From assembly GCF_003073045.1 (NCBI RefSeq), contig NC_037596.1:7211416-7275415 (forward strand): a stretch of 64,000 nucleotides of DNA, in the 5' to 3' direction. Made by a program: the position numbers and the translations under genes. The notes under the pieces are model-generated. The model saw only the letters and a list, made by a program, of their open reading frames with translations. It had not been told where the DNA came from and ran no database searches. Shown here piece by piece: positions 33,255-46,900 of this stretch; position 1 is the first letter of the stretch; the number at the start of each line of letters is the position of its first letter. The DNA comes from Pomacea canaliculata (taxonomy: Eukaryota > Mollusca > Gastropoda > Architaenioglossa > Ampullariidae).

Positions 33255-36200
33255 TCACTGTTTCTGGTAGTCCAGGAGCACGATAAAGTAGGTCAAGAGA
33301 AGTCCACCGATCTGTTCGTGAAGGAAGAAAGTACAACACACAATGCAGTCCTGTTATTCATGTTGTTCAAGAAAATTCAAATCTTTTTCTCTGATCGCTT
33401 GTTATGAAACTAAACGTGTTGGTCAATGAAAACAAACACTCTTGCAGAACATTTGCTTCATTTGTCATGCTGATGTTTATTTTTGTATCGTTAAAGATAC
33501 TCTTTACATTTGCCAAAATCTGTTAAGAACAATAATCAAACAGATAAATGTGTGATGCTCTTCAATGCAAGCCTTTAGGTATTTATTGTGGGGGGGGTGA
33601 GATGTTGGTTATTTTTCTGTAGTTGGGATAATGATAATCATCATCATCGTGGTCGTCGTTGTTGACGTCGTCGTGTTGACTATGAACGTGGTGTTAGTGG
33701 CTTTTAGCTTACAAACTTCAAAATACCTAAACCAAAGGGAGCACTTACTGTCAAAATCATCTCCTTGGTGACGGTGACGATACCCAGGGCGTGAAGCCAA
33801 TGGATGGTCCGGTCAGCTTGGACACGAAGAGCTGCAGCTGCAACATCACCACGCGCGTGAATGGCATCTACTAAAAGTGATCTATTTTCTGGAAATAATC
33901 TTGCAATGGTCCATACCACACAAGCAAGATTATTTATAAGCTTTAAGAGCAGAAAAACACAAATTAATTCCTTACACCAAACTCTATACTCTACTGTCTA
34001 ACCAAACAGTTAAGAATATCTTATAGTCAAATGTTAACAGCCATTGTCCAAGTCACAGCCAAAGACTGATATTCAGGTTAAAAGGCTTCATCAAACCTGC
34101 TGACACTTACCTGCGCTAATTGGGAAGCATCAGCTCTGTCTGCTTTGACAAAGAACAAGCTGTCTAGGGGAGAGTGTGCCTGTGACAAAAACAGAGACAA
34201 GTGCTCAGCATATTTATTCTTTTACTCTGTCCTTTTTTTATTTCAGGTTTTATTTTAGTTCAGTAACAACACAGCAACATCTGTTAATGCTTTAGTCGTA
34301 ACACTAGGACTTTAGTGTCGTTGTTGGTGTTGATGTTTCTGTTAGTGTAGAAGTTGTAGATTTGCTGTATGTGAACCGGAAGGTGACATGGCCAGAGCAC
34401 ATGATGTAGAGTGAGCCGAGATCAATCACTGGGAGAAGATTTTTACCCCCAGAAAATTACTTCTCTTGAGCAAAAGATTTATTTCATCGGTTTTATTCCT
34501 TCATTCCAGCACTACAGCCTGTCCACTGTTCGAGTCACCAGATATGTTTCTTTATTTTCTGCTCAGTGATATTTAAGAAGAATATGATTACCTTCCGTTA
34601 ACAATAATACATGTTATGACAACAAGTGAAGACCACGTGACCCTTTCAGCAAATGATTTACTCTTGCGTATCATTGTGTATCATTGCAATTAATAACCAA
34701 TATAATTAACCTCGGAGGCCGTTTCATCATTTCACTTGCCTTTTCGTTTAATATATATCAAAAATATATATCAAAAATATAACATGTATCAAAAATTATT
34801 CTCACCGCTTCGTGCACAGCAGCCGCGTGAGCAGAGATGATGAGGATGGTGCTGAGGTTGACGACAAGCCAAAAGCAATTAGTGAGAAGCGCGATGACGG
34901 TCGACCTGTCCGCCACGATCGTGTACAGAAGGAAAATGCACAGAGGCAGGCAGGTCGAGTAGGCCGACATCAGCATCAACCGCATCGTCCTCTCCAGCAC
35001 CGTCACGCTCTGGCACAACCTCAGGTGCTCGTGACGCCAGCGCTCCAAGTGTGCAGGGAATTCGGATCCACACGTGACGAACCCTTTGCTGACCACGTCG
35101 GAAAAAATGTTGAAGCGGAGGCGGATGATCGAGCACAGGGCGCAGTAGAAGGCCGGGGGGAGAATCCAGGCACACGTGTTGAGAAACATGACGAAAATGA
35201 AGACGATGCGTGCCGTGAGCGACGACCCGAAGGGGTTGGTCAGGATGGTCTGAACGGGTTGTATTTCTGGGATCATCGTCCCCAAGACTATGAACAAGGA
35301 GGTGGAAGTGAAGTTAATGAGTATCACCACCCAAGCGGCGATCGTGTAGGTCCTGCCGAGCCTTTTCAGCCGAGTCTCGTATTTTGTCGTAAATTCTCGA
35401 GATTCTCGCGGATCGCTCTCTTTGCCCTCCTTGCCCTCGTCACGTGATTTCTCGGTCCAATTGCACTTCGATCCCTCCCAAACGCACCGAACTGACCCGG
35501 TTTTGCTGTCGGAGTCAAAGAAAGCCATGCTTAGGCTTGATGTAGAGGTTGAATCAGGTGGAGTTTCCAGGATTTCTTTTTTCAGACTATCAGAAGTCAT
35601 CTCCTGTTCCATTCCATCTGCCCTCCTCTTGAATAGTTTATCACTGAAACACCGCCTGGGTTATTCCGTTGAATCATTCTCTCTAACCTGTTCATGTCTC
35701 CGACAGAAGCTTTGTCCTCAATAATTTTCTTCTGTTTGGTTTTCTTGAAGCATCTGGAAGCAGATAAATCGGCATAGCTCATTCTTGCTTTAGATGAGTT
35801 ACCTTTTTGGTACGTTGATTGGTAATCTTTCTCCAACGAATTCCATATTTTCTTGAAGCTGTAGAAATGGTTTCTGTTGAGACAGGCGTGCAGAATGACC
35901 GTGACGTTCAAAGCACAGTGTGTCAGCCATATTGTAACGGTGATCCTGCTCATGTCTAGGCTCGACTGGAAGTCCAGACCTACCCAGAAAGAGGAAATGT
36001 AAGACACCACCCGCAACCATAAGAAACAGCACACAGAGCAACAGTACAGGCATCTCAAGATGCGGCCAAACTTCCGAGACGAAGAATCCACAGGTCCGAC
36101 AACTCTCACTCTAGTTGCGTCCCCTGACAACGATGCCACACCATCCTTTCCTTCGCAAGTTTCATCGATGGAAGATGTTGCTTCGTCACTGTCGTCAAAG

Positions 36201-36268
36201 TTTGTCATGAACCCAACCCACGACATGGACAGGTACAGTCCTTTCAACTGTTCACACAACTCAATCAT
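33255..36268 (-). CDS. Gustatory-receptor-like 7TM protein, gene C (diverged; frame breaks)
   Basis: Older relative of GRL A and B on the opposite strand. Exons: 36268-34806, 34179-34111 (69 bp, AHSPLDSLFFVKADRADASQ), 33837-33749 (89 bp, LQLFVSKLTGPSIGF) and 33311-33255 (57 bp, GGLLLTYFIVLLDYQ, stop TGA). The Gr signature is TYFIVLLDY, with Asp where Gln is usual. I choose ATG 36268 (MIELCEQLKGLYLSM), just after a good acceptor (TTTAAATCTCAG), suggesting an upstream 5' UTR exon. Its second intracellular loop is far longer than in A or B and rich in charged residues (about 150 residues). The frame shifts within that loop at 35597-35612, and the 90-bp exon lacks one base near 33790. Either a decaying receptor or sequence errors. 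Confidence 0.72.
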
Positions 36269-39200
36269 CGTGAAACGTGGTAAAACCTGAGATTTAAATA
36301 AAATATCACGAGGGGTAAAAACCAAGGTATGTGTTCAGAAGAACATCAAAGAACCTGTTAAGGTAACCCAGACGAAGTGTTTAACCTCCAACAATCAAGA
36401 ACGGTCTTGGATACTTGTCAGCAGAGCGAAACAACTTCCAAGCAAATGACTTGCCTGGACACGGTGCTTCGCTGTTCCACGCGCATGCGCATTTAAGTAA
36501 TGGAGGGATGTACATTAGGGAAAAAGCCTCGACTGTTGCCGTCATGGTTCAGCTGGTCGTGAAAGCCTGGGATGTTGAACATGCTCTCACCTGACACCGC
36601 ATCTGATCAATAGGTGGCCCACGGCGCCTGTTTAGTCATTCGACGACAACCTGGAAATGAGAACGAGGCTTGACCGTTTTGATTTGAGATGCCGGGATGA
36701 TATTCTCTGGCTTGGTAGTTGTCTCCGTTTGTACCAGTGTTGCCTGGAAACCCTAGAGTCCCGCTGCACTTGTGCGAATTGACTGGATACACTGCATTAA
36801 TACAAGTCCCAGCGCCATGATTGGTGGATAAAAAAAGCTCCAGGTGACGTGTCATTCGCATTGCTTCTTGATTGGCTGCATGACTGAGAACACATTAGTC
36901 CTGTACAGGTCAAACAAATCCATTTACTCAGAGAATAACCCTCGATTAAGGAGATGGATTTCTAAAAATAAACCCTGTATGACTTTATTGTGGCGAAATG
37001 TAACAACCACAAATTTTTATTACAAAATGAAAAAAGTTAATATGATAAATTAATTAATGATAATAGTAGTATATATTATTCAAATATGACAACAATCAAT
37101 GCTAATAATAGAAATAATTATGAAAATAATAACATGGAAACACTGATTAATGTTAATACTCCAGATACACTCCAGCAAACATGTCCGTGGACTGGAACAG
37201 ATCAAGATGGCGATGTCGCGTTTGTATTGAGATATTTTTCATTTACAGGTGTTGTTCACCTCAGTGAGTTGCTTTGGTCGGAAAGTACTCGAGAGTTCAT
37301 CGCACTCAGAGGGCGAGGAAACCCCCGACAGCTAACCCTCTAAACAGGTGTCACATAAAGAAAGAGTCCTGGGTCGAGATATGAACCCATGGCCTCTCTC
37401 TCCAGCGCCTCGTTCTTCTCTTTATGTTCACGGTGATTTCTGTGTGTCTCTCGAGAATTTGCTTTTTAATTATAAGCAGGTCTTGGGAAACACTATCTTG
37501 TACTGAACTTTTTGCTCTCATTATAAAAAAAAGAAAAAACATTGCACCCTAACAGTCCTTTAAAATGTTGAATTATGTGGCGGTGTTGTATTAGACATGA
37601 GTGTGGTCTACACCCGACTCCCTTTGTGATGAAAGCGTTTCTTTTATAATTCTTTTGTATCTAGTATTTTTTCATAAGGTAAGAGGATTACTCATCCGTT
37701 AGAAAAGAAATGACAAGCTGAAAAGCTTCCCTTTCTGCTTGTCACCCACACAATGTAGCAGCGATGAAAAATTATTGCAATAAATGTAAGTGTGGTCAGA
37801 ACATGTTATCACAGGTGACAAGCCGGGGGATGGGCCAGTGGGGGGAGCTGTTGGTGCTAGGAGGTTCTGGAATCTCTCTCTCACACACACATACATCTAC
37901 ACACACACACATCTACACACACACACTCGCTTGTCAATCTTTGTTTCGTTTTCGCGCACACACGCTGATACAAGACTTGACCTCTCACCTCATTTCTCTC
38001 TGTTTTATTGTTTGTGTATGTGTGTGTGTGTGCATCCTCTTCTACTTTCGCGTATAACAGAAAATCACAGATAAACACACACAGATGTTAAAAAGAGATT
38101 AATGATAAAATACCTAATTTCAGAAAGAGATGCTATATAAAAAACATTACACATATTACAATATCATAGCACCCGCTTCTTATTAACGGTTTCACTAACA
38201 CCACTTTTTTTAATCTGTAAATTTTTTTTATTTTTCACAATAAAGTTATCCAAATACGTTACATTATATACTTTAACTAGTCAACTTTTTATATTTATTT
38301 TTTATTCGTTTCACGCGCAGGCAAACACAACTAGAAAAACGTGAACACAGTAGGAAAAGCGTTTCAAACTTATTTCTCCAAACGTCCCCCACAACTGACT
38401 TAACCGTCTTTACAGTTTGTCGTCAGGCAGACCCTCCCTCACCCACACAGCGGGTTGATATCGTGAATCATGGATGAAATCCAAAAGGGTTTCTACTCAT
38501 TACACGACTAATATCCTTAGGGTTGGGTCGATAACAAGTCTGGTCATGTGACTGTGTACACCCTGGGTATGCTTCACTCCCAGGTGACTGTCGGTTACTT
38601 TGGACAGGTGTTACTTTCCTTTATTCAGGTAAGAGTCATCTCATATTAAAATTATGATTAAAGTTGCCTTTTTCCTTATTTTTCGGCATTTTATAGACGT
38701 GTTGTGAATATACTAGTCTGTAGTACCCTACTCTCTGATCCAAATAATAGTTTCCTCATAACCCTAACCCTGATCCTCAATATTTTCTTCAATGCTTCTT
38801 TCTGACACTGATGTGTACTCAAAACTACAGTCTCTTCTCAGATAACTAATTCCAGACTCAGTTTTTGCTTTTTTCGTTTTCTTTACAGCAATATATCAGA
38901 GCAGTCTAGACCTTCCTTGCCAGATAAACACACCATCTATATACATATGTACGTGGGACTGCCTGCTTGATCACATTATTTTTCTTACTTTTGCGTTTAG
39001 CCGAGCAAAAGAACTTTCGTATATAGATGTACATGTGCACCTAGCTAAACTTGATAACATAATTAAAAGTACAATATCTCTTGCTTAGCAGTTTTCGTAA
39101 CAAACTATACAAATGCCAATAAGATAACTGAGGTCGAACTCGTGATGTCACGAGTCTACAAACAAGACAAACAAATATACAATCCCAGCTCTCTTATTGG

Positions 39201-39578
39201 CTGTAGCCTTGACGATGTCAACATATTTATCAACATTCCTGAAGTCGGTGGAAGAAGGTAGGACAGGGTGATGTTGGCAGGTATTCATCTTGACACTTAA
39301 AGTGGATTATTCACTCACATTTTGGATATCGATATCTTATAATGAGCTCTGCTGAGTTATTTCAATCACGTGGTCACACCCTGATAGATTTTTTTTCTTA
39401 TATTAAAAAAATCGTTAAAAAAAAAACGACAATTTGATTTAAAATGTTTCAGTTTCTTGCGCTTGTCGGGTAGGCAACGGATAACAGTACCCATGCATCT
39501 GCATCATTCTTTGAACTGGAAGTGTCAGTGGAAATCGTTTCAGCAAACCGCCAGAGCATCTTAGACTGCTGAATTTTC
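36269..39578. other. Intergenic, no gene recognised
   Basis: Long AT-rich stretch between GRL C and the MS4A-like gene. It holds a possible SINE remnant (37300-37440), CA-rich patches at 37880-37930 and scattered short open frames without support. Confidence 0.5.
37300..37440 (-). repeat. Possible tRNA-derived SINE remnant
   Basis: On the minus strand, GAGGCCATGGGTTCATATC resembles a pol III B box (GGTTCRANYC). It is followed by CCCAGGACTCTTTC, then GTCGGGGGTTTCCTCG, a pattern common in invertebrate tRNA-derived SINEs. The head and ends are not clear and no target duplication was identified. Confidence 0.3.
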
Positions 39579-41560
39579 ATGATGAATTATCTGATGGATG
39601 TGGAGCAGGGGAGGTCAGTACCACAGATGGAAATACAGGGAGCTAACACAAGAAACGACCTTTTCCCCTTCACAGCTCTGCATGTGCTCGGGTCCCTGCA
39701 CATCGTCATCGGCGTCACATCAGTCGTACTAGGAGCTGTAGACCTCGTCTTTCTCCTCGTTAATTATCAGAAGGAAGCTGCTGACTACGGTGCGCATGCT
39801 CACAATGGTGTGACCTTTGACACTTTGGCGTCATTGACGGTGGCGTCGGCTCCTGTGTGGTGCGGTGCGTGGGTAAGGTCTTTCCAAACGATTTTTCGGA
39901 CATAAGTCACGTGACATTTGAAAGTAGTGATTAAGTTTATTTATGAACCAATGATTGACTTTGCCTCTTTTTTCAGTATGTCGTTACAGGGTCTATGGGG
40001 TCATGTGTTTCGAGGGAGAGGTCACATAGCCTACGGTTGTGGGTAAGTACTGCAAATTGCTGGAACACTACTTATTTATAAAGAAGAATAGTTTAAATAT
40101 CAGCTACTATGATATTTTTAGTAAATGGTTGCCACTAATCTAAGAGGTATCAGTGAGAGATAATAATTTAAAATGAAAACAGTTTGAAAGAAAACTCTAG
40201 AAGGAGATTAAACATGAAACTACATAGATAATTGTTAGTTATTAAACTGTAACTTCTTTTGTGCATAAAGATTTTTGTAGACGTGTATTTCGAGAACGGA
40301 CGGGATTGTATTCACCCTCACTTGTGGAAACAAGTTTATTACGAGTTTTACTCAGTCATTAGAAACATTTTGTATCCTACTGGTCCTTTAAAAAAAAAGC
40401 ACAACAGAGAAATATATTTCTAAAAAGAAAATACTATCGAAATACCCTCAAAAGATTTCATCACTATCTAAACCTACTCTGTTGCTATTGACAACTGCCG
40501 TATTTCCCCAGAAAACAGCATTCCTCGTCCTGAGTGTGCTGTGTGCAGTTTTCTTCTCTCCAGCCTGCGCCACCTTGTCTGGCATCATTGCTATCATGGT
40601 TAGTTTGAATCTCAGAATTTACCAGAGAATTCTTTTTTCCAATCAAGTATAATGATCCCATTACACGATAGTATTTCTCTACATTACAAGATATTATTTC
40701 CCTAAATTACAAAATAGTATTTCTCTACATTACAAGACACTATTTCTCTAATACTATAATTAGCTTTATATTGATGTCTCTCCTCACATATCATCGTGTC
40801 TCGTTGCATCGAGTTTTTGTTTGCTGTTTCTCGTGTCTCATATCTTCAGAAACATATTGTTAGAAACATAAGTTAGCATGTCGATGTCTCGCAGCGCCAC
40901 ACCCTGGACTCCACAAAGCTCATCTGGATGGCCAGCGCCGGGGCGACCTGCCTCTCCGTCTGCGAGTTCGTCATCGCCGTCATCAGCGCCTCTGTCTGCT
41001 GCTGCTGCGCCCCCCTGCGACTAAACAAGGTCAGTGTGTGTCAAAGGTCGGGAAGTGCACACATTTTCTTTGTCTCACAATGTTCCTTTTCGTCTTCCTG
41101 TTTTCTTTCGTCTGCACCTTTATTTTTGCTCTTCTTTGATTTTATTCGTCTTTCACTGACTTTATTTGTCTGTGTCTCTTTATACGCTAGCCAATGACTT
41201 TGTTTGTCTTCTGCTGTTGGAAAGGTCCACGTCCTCTTCACCGAACCAGAACACCGAACCCCACCCACTGTAGGTCGCCACCCGTTCGAGAGGGACCTGA
41301 ATCTTTTGCGGATGAGACCGTTCCCCTCTCCCAGTCGTACTCTCACAGTCCGCGAGATGGGAGTGCAGACTGAGCCTCCAAGTCACGTGGAGCCCTCTTT
41401 CACCGAGCAGGTCCCTCGTCTACACGGACAGCGCCATCCACGGCAAACACTTCTTCCCCACCCGTACCTACCTCAGGACTATCCCGACAGCCCACCCGGA
41501 AGCCCAATGTCCTATCAGCAGTTGAAAAACTGGGCTCTTCCTTATGATGACTACTACTGA
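39579..41560 (+). CDS. CD20/MS4A-like four-TM membrane protein
   Basis: Predicted 305 residues from five exons: 39579-39872, 39977-40042, 40512-40598, 40895-41029 and 41225-41560, all phase 0 with GT-AG borders. Four hydrophobic segments lie at about residues 31-61, 90-110, 123-149 and 158-188. The APVWCGAWYVVTGSMG stretch in TM2 matches the xPxWGxxxYxxSGxLS pattern of the CD20-like (MS4A/TMEM176) family, and TM3-TM4 (FFSPACATLSGIIAIM) fit too. N- and C-termini are expected in the cytosol. TM4 ends in a Cys cluster (SVCCCCAPL), a likely palmitoylation site by analogy. The cytosolic tail of about 110 residues is Pro/Tyr-rich and ends in LPYDDYY. CD20-like proteins modulate signalling complexes or ion flux; the role here is unknown. 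The start is the first ATG of the frame, with a second in-frame Met two codons on. Confidence 0.72.
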
Positions 41561-42023
41561 TGGCCAACACCATTGGTGATTGTTAGAGAACATTCGGATA
41601 TCCGATATTTATTCATGGTGACCTGATGAACTACAGCCTTAATGTTCTCTGTGTTATTGTTGACCTGATGAACGACAGCTCCAATGTTTGATGTGTTACA
41701 ATTGGCTTGAACCGCAGCCATCAGAGACAACAGTGTCTATAAATGTTAACGAAGGCCACGATGTACGATGTATGTTGTAGTTGGCTGGATGTTGGATAAA
41801 TGTTGGTGATCTGGTGCCTTTCGGGACTATTCGTATAAAGTTTTCTAAGAGTTCCCTGTTATGTAAGGACTATGAGTTTTCCAAGAGGACACGACTTTTT
41901 ACAAAGTGGTATAACATGTCTACGGGTTAGTGTCAGTGATGTATATTGTTTCTTAGAAAAAGAAAGAAGACATTTCTTTTAATGCTATTATGACGATCTT
42001 GAGTTTTGATTCAAGTTTTTTTT

Positions 42024-42029
42024 AATAAA
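42024..42029 (+). promoter_or_regulatory. Candidate poly(A) signal of the MS4A-like gene
   Basis: AATAAA 464 bases after the stop codon, in the correct orientation. Confidence 0.45.
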
Positions 42030-43837
42030 CTGCGTAAGCAAATAATAATGATGATAATAACAACAATAACTCATTATACTTCACAAAAAAATTGCTCTTT
42101 TACTAAAATAATAAACGTCCTTTGTTCGAACTTTCAAACATTTATACACCCACACTCCCACACACAGAGACACACACACAAACACACACAAAATACAGCA
42201 TCAGAACACGCACAACCACTCACGTCTGTGAACCTTTTAAGTTAAAAATATTAAACTGTACTTTAAGTTTAAAATATTAAAACTTTAATCACAAGCTGAT
42301 AAAATACTTAATTATCAGTGCACTATTTCACACATGCTTAACAAAACAACTTTTTATTCTTAGCAGCTGATGTCCAATGAAAGATGATGCTTTACACAGT
42401 GTTATCATCTAAAAAAAAATATAACTGCCCAGGAAAATAAAAACTTATTGTAAACTAATACAAATATGAATAATTACATCTAAATTTTTATGATTTGTTT
42501 GCTTGTTTTTGTTGTTGTTTTTTTTTGTTTTTTGTTGTTGTTGTTTTTTTTTTTGGTAGTTCTGACCAACAGCTTTACATGTATATCTGCGAAGAACCTC
42601 CTTTATAACATTTCATTTCCTTTTCTTCCAAAATTTGTGATAATTGTTGCTCACAATACACCACTGTAGTATGTAGCGGAGTTTAACACACAAAAAAAAG
42701 TAAAAAGATAAAAGCTGCAAGTCTGAACCATAATCTTTCAAAAACACCCTCTAAAGCAGATGATAGTCTTGTTCTGTGACACAAGATTTAACTATTGTGT
42801 TTATTGCATGTCGTTTCTACTAGAAGCTTAGTTCCTAGTAAACCAGACGGCATTGCAAATAAAATCTTTTATTGGTCCATCTTTCTATCCATCCTTTCTT
42901 TTTCTATCCAGTCTATAAATGAATTTCCTCTTTTCTCTTCACCACCCTCACTCACACTACAACTAGTTGTTGCTGGTGCTAGTGGTGATGGTGTAGTCGT
43001 AGCTTTCACAATGTTTGGGGAACTTTGTGAGTATTGTTTACCAAAGCCCTCAGGTAGCTGTCATTAGCCATATTTTTCGAAAAGTATTCAGTACTGGCCC
43101 CCTTCAGGGAACTGTGTGCTAAGAGCGATGAGAGACAATTCAAAGGGAAAGAATTGTTTATTTTATTACTTCCCTTTCATTTCTTGTGGAGCAGGGCGAG
43201 ACTAGTTGGTAGTGATAGAACCCAAGCTGCTTAATCGGCACAAAATGTCAACAATCAAAAGTAATTCAATTCTTGTAAACAAAAATTGTTTTCAGTAACT
43301 AAGCATCAAAGGAGCCTGTATCTTAAAATAGTTTTTAATGCAAAAGATTTGGATTTCCTTTCCCTGCTCAGTCTTTTGGAACACAGTGCCCGCCAATCGT
43401 ACAGTTTATAGTTCATCCCAAACTTATGTAAATCATCGCCGACGACTATGTTTACGAAAATAGCAAAGCTCTTCTTCATCATTTAATGAACCATGGAGAA
43501 GATGAAGCAAAAATTATGCTAGTCGATACAAACTACATCTTTGTTTGATGTCTGGTTGCCTGTCTTTTTTCAAAGTTTGTAGTTGAGATCCTGTACATTT
43601 TTATTCATACCTCACCTCGTTTCATCGCTCTCTTCCTCTTCACTAACAAAGCACTAAAGCCCATCGAGAAGTCTTGTAACATTCAACTATCGAAAAAAGA
43701 TGAAAGGAAAGAAAATTATAATGAACTGCTGAATGTGGAATTCATTATCTCTTGCAGTCAGTGATGAGACAAAGCTTCTTAAGACTTGACCCCGTAAATA
43801 ACATTATGTGATGAGCTTACATTTCATGAAAGTAATG

Positions 43838-43843
43838 TTTAAT
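43838..43843 (-). promoter_or_regulatory. Candidate poly(A) signal of the FSIP2-like gene
   Basis: ATTAAA on the minus strand about 60 bases past the stop codon of the gene ending at 43903. Confidence 0.4.
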
Positions 43844-43902
43844 AATTGTAAACTATACTTAATGATTCTGTGGTTATGTAAAAGGGTTACATAGGGGCAA
43901 GT

Positions 43903-46900
43903 TCATTCTTCTGCTGCTACAGGGACCTCTTCATTGGCACTTTCGTCGGGATTCTCTGTCGAGGCTGATTTCTCCATGGATGAGTCCTCCTCGCCTTTTG
44001 GTTCTTTTTCAGACTTTGTCTTTCCTTCCTGTTCTGGCCTCTTGGTCTTCATCCTTCCTCCTCGGTTGCTGATCTTTGCCAGCAGGCTCTCTCGTTGCTG
44101 TTGCATGGTTTTCTCTCTTTGGAGGATCTGTCGCAGCCTCTCTTCTCGCACCTGTCCGTCGATCTCATCTTCTCGCTGTGAAATGACAGGACATCTTTAA
44201 TGCCAATGACTCATGGTTATTATGACATGGGGGAGATACAAACATGCTTACGATACAAAACAGCATGTTCAACAGCAATCTATAGGCTAATGTACACTTT
44301 CATATGTAATTTGAACCTAAATATATGGTCATCAGGCATGTTCTCTTTCCAAAGGGGCATGGCTATGCATATAAAGGTATTTTAGTATACTCCATCCATC
44401 TGTCATACACACATCTATGAGGAGTTCTCTCTGTTAGAGAAAGGGAAAAGAGAACCAACAAGACCAATGATAGAATGCCAGCACGCAGTCACGTGTGTTC
44501 GTGCACGCGCCTTTTCTGTATACAGTGTCTCTACATCAGTGCGGCTGTGTCTTTGCATGCTCTTTCATGTGTTCACAGCGACGTGCATGAATATTAATGG
44601 GCCTAACACACACTTGTGTCTTCATTAAGGTATTTGTGCATGTATGCTGATGGATTTGCTTTCATGTATTCATGTATGATCGAGTATGCGCTTTATATTC
44701 CGTTTTTCTGTTCCTAATAATAGATTCACAGTTAAATCCGCTATAGATGGTGGGATGGGTAGACAGCTAGTAGCTACATGTGCTAGGTTAGGGAGGGTTG
44801 GGTTGGGTAGGTTGGTTTCGGTATGTATTCATTACTGCTACAGTATTGTAAAATAAGGAAAAAAGCAAGAAAACAAAAAGGAACCGATCAAAGAAAAGAA
44901 TAAATAAAATAAAGAAAGAAGAAAAAATAAGAAAGTCGCAAAGAAACGAAAAATAAAAAAATAAGGAAAAAAAACTTTAAAAAGAAGCAAACAAAAAATG
45001 AAGAAAACATAAACAAACAAACGAAACTAACAACGAAAAATAAATTTAAAAAAACAAAACCAAAAAATATAAATACAAAAAAGACAATAAAAACAAACAA
45101 ACAAAAGAAAACAAGTTAAAAGAGAGATAAACAGACTACATCAGCATACCTGCAACACTCGCCGCTGACGTAATTTCCGGTTTTCCCAAGACTCGATGAC
45201 TCGCCGCTTGTGGTCGGCCTCGCGGTATCGTTCTTTCTCCTCCAGGCGGCGCAGCAGCAGGTTTTCACGCATGCGCAGGCGCTGCACGAGGCTGACGTCA
45301 CGCGCGTACATGGCCAAGCGGTCGCTGGAGTCGGTGTCCTGCACAGGCATACAGACGTATAGTCATACAGGTCTACATGCATACAGGTGTAGTCATACGA
45401 GGATATAGGCATACAGGTGTACAGGCATACAGACAAAAATCACGTTCTCACCTGTGGAATTCGTGACAGCTTTTTAGAACATAGGGACTCAGATTAGGAT
45501 ATGTCGAAGCTTGTAGGGAATTAAATCGGTTTTGTGGAAACTAATCTTGCATTCGAGTAGATAGATACACGAAGAGCTCCACAGGAGTGTAAGGGTAGTA
45601 AGTGTGATCAGTGCAGGGATACATCACGATTCTCACCTTCGTGAGCACCGAGTCCTGCGAACCGCCTACCCTGCTTCGCGGATGCTCGGTTTTTACTGGC
45701 CTTTGACCCGCCATCCACCCGTCGTCTGTTCTCTGCCCACTCTTCTGGAGTGCCAGGTCTGTAGCACTGCGGTACCGCAGGTACTCCCTGAAAACAGCCA
45801 CCTCAGTGCTGTTAATGATGTCACGTGACACACGAAGTCTGGTTGCACCAGTCTCACACAAAACAAAGATCAGGTCTGGGATTGTCTGTTAGCGTTTGTT
45901 AGTGGTTATCTCACGTATTGATGAAGTAGCTAGTAGTGATTATTCCTGCTTGCATAAATTGTGTGTGTGCGTGTGCGTGTGTGTGTGTGTTTTGAGTTAC
46001 TGTTGCCGCCATGGTTTTCCGCTTGACTTCATGGCGGCGTGACCTCTGCCCTGTGCCCTGTGCAGCTGCCCCTTCCCTGCAATAGCTTACCTGTATTGGT
46101 TGAACTCTTTTATATCGCACTTGACCTTTCCGTCACGCGTGATTAACTTGTTGTGAACCAGGTGTCGCCACGTGCGGGGATTTTCGAAAAAGTAATCCTT
46201 GAGGTATGGGTCGTGCAGTGAGTCGTATTCACCGGGTCGTGCGTGACCAAAAGGGTCATTGAGGTCAAAATCGTATCTCTGCTTGTTAATGTACTTGGAT
46301 TCTCCTACCTGAAACATTCCGAGCAACTTCCTGCAGAGAAATTAACAAAAGAATGAGCGAACTAATCAATTGATGAACAGGCAGACCAATAACGAACAGG
46401 ACCAACGGAAGAACGAAATGAAGAATTCCTCAACATCGTGGTTGTCGTCGTTGTTGTTGTTTTCGTCATCATTATCGACGTATTCTTCATCCTCCTCGTC
46501 GTTATCGTCATCATCGGTCTAGAGAAGGAGTGATCGTGGACAAAATGGGAGAAAACGAACAAATTAACAAATGAATGAATGGAACGAAAAGACCTAAGAG
46601 ATCTATTTATAGATCCCTTGTCAAGGCTCAGGTCACATGACTAATAAAAACACAGATATCTTGTCTCGGACCGTTGACCCACTCACCCATGGAGAATCTG
46701 AATATCATCATCTGGTTCTAACCAGTTTATCCCTTCCTATGCAAGAGACTGATGCTTTAGCAATGTCATGTAATTGTGTGCGTGCGTGCGTGCGTGCGTG
46801 TGAGTGTTGTTCAGTGACGCGTGCTATAGTAACGTATGTGTATGGCTATGGTGACGTACATGTGTGGTGTACAAGGTGTAAGACCCTCGGGGAGACGGTA

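Larger units (their letters stand above)
41561..43902. other. 3' UTR of the MS4A-like gene, then intergenic
   Basis: The first 470 bases are probably 3' UTR up to AATAAA at 42024. The rest is AT-rich with CA and poly-T patches (42110-42200, 42510-42560) and no gene. Confidence 0.5.

Noticed and set aside
34812-35447. A 211-residue plus-strand frame opposite GRL C
   Set aside because: Antisense shadow of the GRL C exon: charged, low complexity and without family resemblance.
38755-38775. Telomere-like CCCTAACCCTG
   Set aside because: Only two imperfect units; not an interstitial telomeric array.
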